Shown here: piece after piece, positions 55,593 to 64,000 of the stretch
Layout of the letters: each line of letters begins with the position of its first letter
How positions within the stretch are numbered: the first letter of the stretch is position 1
Made by a program: the position numbers and the translations under genes
Origin: Homalodisca vitripennis
Lineage: Eukaryota; Arthropoda; Insecta; Hemiptera; Cicadellidae
Reading direction: 5' to 3'
Assembly: GCF_021130785.1 (NCBI RefSeq)
Contig: NC_060214.1
Coordinates: forward strand, 107,730,001 to 107,794,000
Length of the DNA: 64,000 bases
The notes under the pieces: generated by a model
Databases searched by the model: none
Told to the model about the DNA's origin: nothing
Seen by the model: the letters and a program-made list of their open reading frames with translations, nothing else

Positions 55593-57203
55593 CGAGGTCT
55601 GTTTAATAAATACATGAACTTGTGCAAGCTAGCAGCTATGACATGGACTATAGGTCCACCCACTGACCTAGTTGTGTTGGTTTTTGTTGTCCTTGATTGT
55701 ACTACTTGTCGAAAATGGAAATTGACGAAATCATGGAGCAACAAACCAATATCAAACTTCTGGTGAAGTATGGTAATAGTTATCAAGAAATTACTGAAAT
55801 ATTGTCATCTGTTTGCGGTGATAATGCTCTAAGAAAACATTAGTTTTTAAGTGAATAAGCGTTTAAAAGATGGGTGATAAAATGATGCAAGGCATCAAGG
55901 TTTTGTTTGGTGGACAACCTTCAACCACCTGTGTTAACGCCAAGATTGATCATGTGCAGTCTTTGTCCTTACTGATCGTCAAAACACTGTCCAATTGATA
56001 GCTGATGAACTAAATCTAGAAAAATCAACAGTGCTCATTATTCAAATCGAACATTTGAATACCAGGGATCACTTCTGGCTGGTTTATACCTTCCAGTTGA
56101 ACCTACCACTGAGCACAGAAAAAAAACCGATGTGTCACTTAAATCTGAGCAACGTTATGGATGTCCAGGAGCGGCACATCACTAACCACAAATTTCGAGG
56201 TTCTGGGGTGCAAGAGTAATTCGATAGGTCTAGTCTACTGTGAGAGATGACTGTTGGAGTTTGTTTCCTAAGTATCAGAGGTTCTGGCTTGCCTCAACAA
56301 GGGTGTGCCACCCCCTGCCTGCTTTGACTGGAGAGTATGGTTCAGAGCTGGTCTCCCCTTCTTCCGGGGGTACATGACTTTGAGATTAGTGCCCTAATTC
56401 TTCCTCATGGATCTCGATAGGAGGCAGCCCCTACCCTTACCCATCCTGAATATCCTGTCACTCCAGAAGCAGCGCTAAGATTCTTATAGGACTAAGTGAA
56501 ATTTATAAGCTTCTTGTCCTAAGAGAACAAAAAATCAAACATTTGGGTTTAAAAAATGTGTGCAAAAATCGTCCCAAGCTGCTGACGCCAGATCAAAAGT
56601 TGAAAACAGTTATATGTGTTACAGACTGGAAAAATTAACTTGAATAGAACTAAAATCGCAAAGCAAAGAGTGCAAAACTAAAGGTGAAGCTTGAACCAAA
56701 CAATCAAGAAAAAGCGAATTGAAAATCAGTCATACTCCTTATTTTTTTATGTCAAAGGTGTTCTTTATCACCAATTTCTTCCTGAATGATGAACAATAAA
56801 AGCTGAGTTCTGCCTCACAGTTCTCGAACATTTCAGAGATTGTGTGCATCTAAATTTGACTCAAGGTGAAGGATGGATCCTTCACTATGACAATGCACCA
56901 ATCACCATCCTTGATCATCCTCCTTATTTACCAGATTTCGCCCTCTGCAACTTTTTCCTAGTTCCAATATGCAATAATGTGTTGAGGGGACATCACTGGG
57001 AAGATTTAGACGCAGTAAAGCAAGAAACTATACAGCCTAACTGCCAAGGACTTCCAAGGGTGGTTTAAACAGTAGTTGAAGAATGGAAGTAAGTGCATAG
57101 CAACGAATGGAGAGTACTTTGAAAGTGACAAAATCGATAGACTAAATTTTGCAAAATTAAAGTTTTTACGGCCTCAATTCATGTATGTACTGGACAAACC
57201 TTG
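55593..57203 (+). mobile_element. Decayed mariner with nested Rep-A
   Basis: Ends CGAGGTCTGTTTAATAAATA and the inverse of CATGTATGTACTGGACAAAC..TTG lie next to TA. Remnants of the transposase appear in order: MEIDEIMEQQTNIKLLVKYG, LIADELNLEKSTV, VCAKIVPKLLTPDQKLKT, then the catalytic HYDNAP and PPYLPDFALCNFFL (second and third acidic motifs). Many stops. The Rep-A insertion at 56058-56531 splits it. Confidence 0.85.
56058..56531 (+). mobile_element. Rep-A retroposed repeat inside the mariner
   Basis: 474 bases flanked by AAATCGAACATTTG (56044-56057) and AAATCAAACATTTG (56532-56545), a 14-bp duplication with one mismatch. The tail CTTGTCCTAAGAGAACAAAA matches the copy at 58680-58963. Insertion after the mariner had arrived is certain from nesting. 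Confidence 0.88.
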
Positions 57204-57930
57204 TAAACTTCATTATTGTTATTCGCACAGGGTATACCATGTGCATTGTCAAGTGTAGATAAAAAAAATTAGTATATATTGCCGAAGAATAAATGTCAGT
57301 ATTCAAATAAAAAATTTCCAATGAAGGGTGTTATATGTATTTGCAATCTATTTTCCATGTATTATAATAGTCCATCCACCTCAGTCAGAAAGTTTTGTGA
57401 TAACTGAAATATTAATAATTTATTTCTTATGGGATTTATACCTAATCGATATCTTGGAAACTGTCCTGAGAGTAGAAAACGTGAGGCGTGTGCCTTAACA
57501 AAAACAGAATGCACATATAATGTCCAAAATAAAAAAAAATTGTTCTTTACCAAAGGTTTAGAAAATATAACCATTCCAAAACACTTTTTTCTCTCTAGGC
57601 CCATGAATAAAGGAGCTGTGTATGTTTTTGGAAAAGTTGAAATTGCCACCAAAATGAAATTGGTGGAACGAAATGACACACAGAGCTGGCCAATAAACTT
57701 AACCAAGATAACATAAGAATAATGTTTGCACCAAGTTTCAACATGTTTGGGCTTTTTTTGGGTCAGTTATTGCTTCCACAAGCCGTGTTATATAGATTAG
57801 ATATATAAATAATAGTTATGGACAATTAGAAAAATGTAAACTGTAAGTCATTTTCCTTACTATTTTGTAAGGTTTGTACGGTATTTCATTTGAGGTGTAA
57901 CTTTAAAATGGCTTTGTATAAAATGTTAAA
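57204..57930. other. No gene recognised
   Basis: Two opposite overlapping frames of 95 and 114 codons (57362-57716) exist, but neither resembles anything I know, and the region is flanked by transposons. Confidence 0.4.
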
Positions 57931-59300
57931 TTTATACGTACTGACTCAATTGAGCAAGATTTTGCAAGGGTGAACTTGAATATCGTGAATATAAATAAAT
58001 GGTTAATGAAACATGGTCTCAAGTTAAATACACTGTTCTACTCTTTACACAACCCATTACAATTGAGAGAATCTTATATGCAACGGAAACTAGAAGGTAA
58101 ACATTTGAGGGTGAGTGATTCTGCTAGGTCTTTGGACGTAGTACTTTACTTTAGCCTCACATTCTCTAACCACATCACTCAAGTTTCATAGTTGGCTTTG
58201 GGAAGGCTGCGTACAGAAGCTGATCTCTCTTACCAAAGTTAGCAAATATTAATTTTGGAAGTGCTTTACTACTGCTTCCCTGTATATGGCAATGGCATAA
58301 CTAACGAACTTCTTCGTAGATGGGAGACTGTACCTGCTTATTTGGATACTGCTGAACTTTGCTAATGGCTGCCATATGCAGGATGCAGACTTGTTCTCTT
58401 GTCCACCATATGTTGTTATTGTGGGAGCCGTAATATCTGATAGAGAGATTGGTAACCCATGAGGTTATCCGATGCAGTACTCAGTAGAACAAATAACTGC
58501 ATCTTCTGAAAGTGCGGCTGGAATGAAGACAGGATTCCCTTACTTTGTTGTAAAACTGTCCTATGACCTTCCCTGGGACCTGAAATGATTGGCAATCATA
58601 ACTTACGGATTAAAATTAAAGAAAGAACAGATATTGCTAGCAAGTGTCTAATGTAAACTAGTAACTTGTGAAGTTTCCCTAGGCAGGGCTCCCTAAGTGT
58701 TAGGTGCAGTTGCTAGCCTAGACGTAAGGACGTGTCACCCCCTGCCTGCTTTGACTGGTGAGGATGGTACAGAGCTGGTTTCCCTTCTTCTAAGAGACTT
58801 GAATGAGATTAAAGCCTAAAATCCTTCCTCATAGATCTTGACATGAGGCGACCCCTACCACCAAATTTACCCATCCAGAATACCGTGTCACTTTGGAAGC
58901 AGCACTAAGGTCCTTTTAGGACAAGTGCAATTTCTCAGCTTCTTGTCCTAAAATAACAAAAAAACTTATGAAATTTTATAAATATATTTACTTTTTAGAT
59001 AGTTTTAATTGTTGACAAGTTATTCTGTGAAACAGTCATATTATGCTGAGAAACATTTTGACCGCAGTACCACCTTGCAACAAAACCCTATACATCCTAT
59101 CACGCCAAACTTTTAAATTTCACAATTTAATACTTGTAAAGAAAAACCAAAATGAATTTGTTTGTTTTAATGAGGTCCATGACTATTATACTCGAAGGGC
59201 ACAGGATATTATTATACCTTCTTCCAGACTACAGAAGACTATAGCTAGTCACAGACATTTGCAAATTAAGTGTTTTACCAAACTACCACAAGAGTTCTGA
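57930..59300 (+). pseudogene. LINE RT C-terminal relic with nested Rep-A
   Basis: Open stretches NINKWLMKHGLKLNTLFYSL (57970 onwards) and YYTRRAQDIIIPSSRLQKT...KLPQEF (59161-59300) are the region after the palm and the C-terminus of a jockey-like RT. The piece between is frame-broken, and a Rep-A copy occupies about 58680-58963. Confidence 0.78.
58680..58963 (+). mobile_element. Rep-A repeat, 5'-truncated copy
   Basis: Shares CCCCCTGCCTGCTTTGACTGG (58738-58758) and TTCTTGTCCTAAAATAACAA (tail) with the 56058 copy. It is shorter at its 5' end. Confidence 0.78.
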
Positions 59301-59989
59301 AGTTTAAAACTTCAACCATATGCATGTAAATTGTCACGTTGGCTTATAAGTAAGGCCTTTTATTGACTTGAGGAATTTTTTAAGACTAATATTAATCTAC
59401 CTTAGAATAGGTGGATGTGTGGACAGTTTCTCACTCTCTGAGTATGGCTTTTTCTGTTTGGGCTGACCTGAATCTATTACTAGTATTCTTTCCATGTTTT
59501 TATATAAGCACTTCAATGTGTCTGGATTTTACAGGCCTTTGGGCAGCGTGGACTTTACCTTAGTCTTACAATTGATTATGTTTAGGCTAATTATATTATT
59601 GTTTTTTAAATTAATATAATGTATAGTATGTATGTTTTGTATAGTGTAATTATTATACATTCTATTTCGTGACATTGTCTATAGCAATGTAAAATTGACA
59701 AACGGCAATAAAAAACAACTAAACTGCTGCCACGTTGGCTATGGCAGACTCCATTGAGAGACACTTGCATCTTTAGATCGTCAGTTTTGTACAGAACACT
59801 CATGATTACTTGAAATACATAACAATCACAATGAATATAAAAATACCATAATCATAAATAAACAACTGCAAATTATGAAGCAACAACTGGATAATGCCTA
59901 AGCAGTAATGTTTAGGATTCTGTTTTGTATTTAAAATTGGTTTGATTTTACTTTTTTGATATCTATGGTACGATACATTTTTATGTGGA

Positions 59990-60650
59990 TGTGAACTAGT
60001 CTGACTGGAAATTGATAACTTGCGGAGTGCTCCAAGGATCCATACTTAGACCGTTACTATTTGCTTTGTACTTAAATGACTTGTCATGTTTAGTTTCTTA
60101 TGTAAAGTACTGAGAAGGAAACAGGATTTTTCCGGACATTTGCCATCGTTTAGTGAAATAAGAAATCAGTAACACTATGTTTCCTTCACAATCCTTCCAT
60201 CGTCAAAAATAACCTTCAAATAAAGTACTGACATGTACTAAATTTCACTCATAGACTGACGATCTTTAAATATATGCTCTTTGTAAAGGTGATGATCTGA
60301 GTGAAATTGTTAATGATATAACCAACGATATACTCGTATTGTGAATTTTCATGCACTTAAACTAAACTCAGACAAGACAAAACTAATAATTTATAGCCCA
60401 CTCTTAACTGTGAACACAAATTATGTTATTAATGTATTCAAAGTAGTGATGATTGGAATAAAAATAAAATACTAATAGTGAATCATGATTTTAACAATTC
60501 TACAATGAACTGGTCTGAACACATAAGAGCTAACCTTAAGAAAGTCTGAATCAGTACACTCACTAAAGAAAATGGAAAGGATTACCATATCACATTAAAC
60601 TTTTACTATTAAGAACAATAATATTTCCTTACTTTAATTACTGTAGTCAG
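59990..60650 (+). pseudogene. LINE reverse-transcriptase relic
   Basis: CGVLQGSILRPLLFALYLND (about 60012-60080; family box GVPQGSILGPLLF) is followed by KLNSDKTKLIIYSP (60361-60402), a MNWSEHIRANLKKV block and a PYFNYC-like block (about 60630), with stops and frameshifts between. Confidence 0.75.
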
Positions 60651-61161
60651 TGAGGCGACTGTGATACTAAGCAACTAACTTCAAAACTGATATTCTTGTA
60701 GAATTTGCAAAAATGAACCTGTACTACATTTGTTTATCAATTGTAAAATTATATGATTTAAGAATAATTATAACCCTGAATGTGATGCACACAGTTCTGA
60801 ACCATAAATTTATCATGATACTTTGGTAGTGAAATACGTGCAAGAGTTATTCATGCCAGTTTTATCTATGCTGTGTATCACACACCAAAAGTCTGTAGTG
60901 CTCAATAAATCATTCAATGATACTGCATATCAAAAATAAATAGCTATCTTACTTATATATTTCTTAAAAACTCAGGAGCACCAGGTACAGTTCGCATAAG
61001 CCTTGAAAATGCTGTACTTGAACGAATGGCAACATGGACTAATGGCACTTGGCTTGTACACATAGAGTGAATAAGTAAAAAGTGCCTTTTGTTTGTTTAT
61101 TAAATTTGAATGTAATGGTTTTTTTTTTTTTTGTAGTTAGCAATTATATTAAATAATTTTT

Positions 61162-61253
61162 TAACACCTTTACTGGCTGGTCTATACTGAATGATAAGTA
61201 TTCTCATAAGACAGCAAGTGCACAAGGGCGTCTGCTGCAGTCAACGTGTTAAG
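61162..61253. repeat. Possible 92-bp TTAA-flanked miniature element
   Basis: TTAACACCTTTACTGGC at the left and the inverse CAGTCAACGTGTTAA at the right are imperfect inverted ends that include TTAA, as in very short piggyBac-type MITEs. The element is small and the match imperfect. Confidence 0.4.
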
Positions 61254-61469
61254 GTAAGAAACTATTGGATTATTCTTAATATATTTTGTATAGTTATCAA
61301 ACAAGATTATTAGAAAAAAAGATTATTAGATTATTAAAAAAGGGTTATTAGAACCATTTGTCATGCTCCATCATTAGAAATTGCAAATGCCTATTTATAC
61401 AATTACAAATACCTATCATAATTAATAATGTACACACCCTTAAAGTAATGACTTTCTTTCTCTTTATCT

Positions 61470-62226
61470 AGTTGTCTGACGGTGATAACTATTATTTATT
61501 TGTCTGATGGTCAGTTTTAACTATAATTTATTTATCTGATGGTCAGTTTTAACTATTATTTATATGTCTGATGGTCGGTTTGAACTATAATTTATTTGTC
61601 TGATGGTCGGTTTTAACTACATTTTATTTGTCTGATGGTCGGTTTTAACTACATTTTATTTATCTGATGGTCAGTTTTAACTATAATTTATTTATCTGAT
61701 GGTCAGTTTGAACTATTATTTATTTGTCTGATGGTCGGTTTTATCTATTATATATTTGTCTGATGGGTGGTTTTAACTATAATTTATTTATCTGATAGTG
61801 GGTTTTAACTACATTTTATTTGTCTGATGGTCGGTTTTAACTACATTTTATTTATCTGATGGTCAGTTTTAACTATAATTTATTTATCTGATAGTCAGTT
61901 TGAACTATTATTTATTTGTCTGATGGTCGGTTTTATCTATTATTTATTTGTCTGATGGGCGGTTTTAACTATAATTTATTTATCTGATAGTGGGTTTTAA
62001 CTATTATTTATATGTCTGATGGTCGGTTTTAACTACATTTTATTTATCTGATGGTCAGTTTTAAGTATTATTTAGTTATCTGATGGTCAGTTTTAACAAC
62101 CATTTATTTGTCTGATGGTCAGTTGTAACTATTATTTATTAGTCTGATGGTCGGTTTTATCTATTATTTATTTGTCTGATGGGCGGTTTTAACTATTATT
62201 TATTTGTCTTATGGTCGGTTTTAAGT
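61470..62226. repeat. 32-bp minisatellite, about 24 units
   Basis: Unit GTCTGATGGTCGGTTTTAAC then TATTATTTATTT, with a strict period of 32. Units vary at a few fixed positions (G/ATCTGAT, TCG/TCA, TATAATTT/TACATTTT/TATTATTT). Variants recur in a six-unit order, so 192 bp is a higher-order period. It is not a CRISPR array: the array is continuous, without unique spacers. Confidence 0.95.
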
Positions 62227-62229
62227 ATA

Positions 62230-64000
62230 TCAAACTAGAAAAAATATCATATAAACACGAAATTATCGTTTAATATTTTAACCTTTTCATTCCTTTACAT
62301 TTCTACCTTTACTAAAACTAGCATAGCTGACAATGTATTCTTTCTTTAGGAAAAGTTTCTTTATCGATTTCAAGAAAAACCAGGTTGTATGCTTATATGG
62401 TACAACTCTTGGCTCCTAGATGATGAGTCAGTTGAATGGTCTTCATATAAGTTAATAATACAGTTTTCAAGTTTATTATAAACAGTTTATAAATTATTGT
62501 TTGTATTTCTTGTCATTCTCATATTTTTCTACAATCTTTGACTGAATGTTCTCAAATTTGCACCTTGCTAGATTTCAAAATTCATTTTTAAATTTAACGT
62601 TTGCAACAATCTAATTTTTAAAATCCGCCAAGATAAACTTAACAGCAAAAAGCTGTGGGTAATAAGGAGGCAGTATTAAAATGTCATGTCCATGTACTCA
62701 CCTCACTTTTGCCAAACAGTATGTTTTTAGACAATAGTCAGATTTGCATATCAGACTTTTACTATTTGAGGTAGAGCTCTTATCCAGTTGGATGTACATT
62801 GTGTTAAAATAGTCCAGTCACACAGTAATGGACCATTCTCTTTAAGATCACACATCCTAGATAAGAGATGTCATTAGATTTCTGTACGCTTGTTTTAAAA
62901 CCCGCAAATTGAAGTAATTTCCATTTGAATATTTAAACAGTTTGAAGACATTTTTGCACTGAAAAATATTGTTTATAATGTGCCAAACGACACTAAGATG
63001 AAAATTATTTAGACCTACTAAATTTTGGGTGCTTTCTTTTTTTCTTTTGACTATCAAATGATGACAAAACGAATCTCATAGTATTTTCCTTTTTATCACT
63101 CATTCTTAGTGGGTACCTACTTTTTTATGTACCAGTTGCAGCTTGAACTCTTATGAACTTTCTTCAGACTTCCATAAAAACCATAACTTTGGAAATCGGT
63201 TTTCACACTGGCTGTGTTGTATACTCTGGTGCATAGTTTTGAAACCGAGCCTTAGGAATTGGCTATATAAAGTTTTACTGAAATTCAATAATAAAATGAA
63301 GTAATTGTGGAGAACACTACTAATTGACTAAATTATATCTGAATGGACACAGAAACAATTGTACAAAATAAAATTACCAGCCCAATTCACTTAATGAAGC
63401 GACTGACAATGACAGAACAGCACTGTTTCGTGTGGACTGTACCACATAATTTTGTGTGGACTGGAGAGGGAAGGTGGCTTGTGCACATGTGTTTGCCACG
63501 GTTCGTGGCAGGTGGCTCGGTCTGTACACATATATAGTATTTATAAGAAGGAATTGTCATTTTATGGATACATTTGTATCTTTACAATCAGTTCAGATAT
63601 CAAAGTGCAACATTTTTATTGAACCACACCCATATATATATATAAATAAGGGAGAAGGAGAGGAAGAGGGATCAAGAACAAGACTCAACCACAGGGACAT
63701 ATCTATTATGTTAAAGAAATATACAATTGACTTGTGCTTGCTGCATTTTTCATTCTCAACAACGATAAAAAGGACAATAATTTTAATCTTTTTGTTGATC
63801 ACATTTTGCAACCCTTCACTTAAACGATAAAGAGCGCTGCACTTTTATATTACAAGAATATTAATAAGTTTTGTTAATTATAATAATCTGATTACATGTA
63901 ATAATAGTAAATAGTAAGGCTTGTAACGTTCTGAATAAATTGAAATTACATGCTGATACAACACCCATATTAAACTATCCTGACACAGATCGTCTACCAC
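62230..64000. other. No gene recognised
   Basis: AT-rich. Open frames at 63343-63830 (up to 124 codons) overlap on both strands and have no family similarity. A short duplicated phrase (TGTGTGGACTG at 63429 and 63453) is the only local structure. Confidence 0.45.

Noticed and set aside
57362..57716. Opposed 114- and 95-codon ORFs
   Set aside because: They overlap on opposite strands, lie between transposon relics and resemble no family I know; not called as genes.
61470..62226. CRISPR array
   Set aside because: Units are contiguous with no unique spacers, and the context is eukaryotic; it is a minisatellite.

Overview
The window looks like AT-rich nuclear DNA from an insect. It has spliced genes with GT-AG introns, no operons, and a dense mix of LINE, SINE-like, mariner, piggyBac, Helitron and foldback elements. 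A hemipteroid insect is my guess from the general repeat character, but nothing here fixes the order.

Only two host genes are recognisable, both on the + strand. The first (coding exons 7823-12813) is a three-exon Mpv17/PMP22-family membrane protein of 218 aa, complete from ATG to stop, with poly(A) signals. The second (coding exons 29321-55457) is IFT70/TTC30, the TPR subunit of intraflagellar transport complex B. Thirteen exons were placed by reading-frame continuity and family similarity, giving 631 residues. The short first exon carrying the start codon was not found. The gene is stretched over more than 26 kb because almost every intron holds transposon remains.

Region by region: 1-7800 is mostly anonymous AT-rich DNA with a foldback element, a GC-rich block ending in a LINE-type tail, two tRNA-derived SINEs and an unexplained pair of overlapping minus-strand ORFs. 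7823-13040 is the Mpv17-like gene, with two copies of a terminal-inverted-repeat (TIR) family in intron 1. 13240-19370 holds an AT microsatellite, two long palindromes, a 64-bp tandem repeat and another TIR element. 19376-22240 is a LINE 3' end split by a mariner-type element with TIRs of about 450 bp. 22240-29320 has a LINE fragment, a retroposed repeat with clean target duplications, and otherwise anonymous DNA. 29321-55500 is IFT70. 55593-60700 has a decayed mariner containing a nested repeat, then LINE fragments. 61470-62226 is a 32-bp minisatellite with higher-order structure. The last 1.8 kb is featureless.

The most notable observations are: (1) an exon-intron junction of IFT70 present in three tandem 154-bp copies, where each copy starts with GT after AG and ends in AG, so whole units can behave as introns; (2) a Helitron-like insertion whose ends are proved by an uninterrupted LINE reading frame across the empty site; (3) a dispersed TIR family with 8-bp target duplications in three copies; (4) a compensatory change in a hairpin in a LINE 3' tail; (5) six-unit higher-order organisation in the minisatellite.
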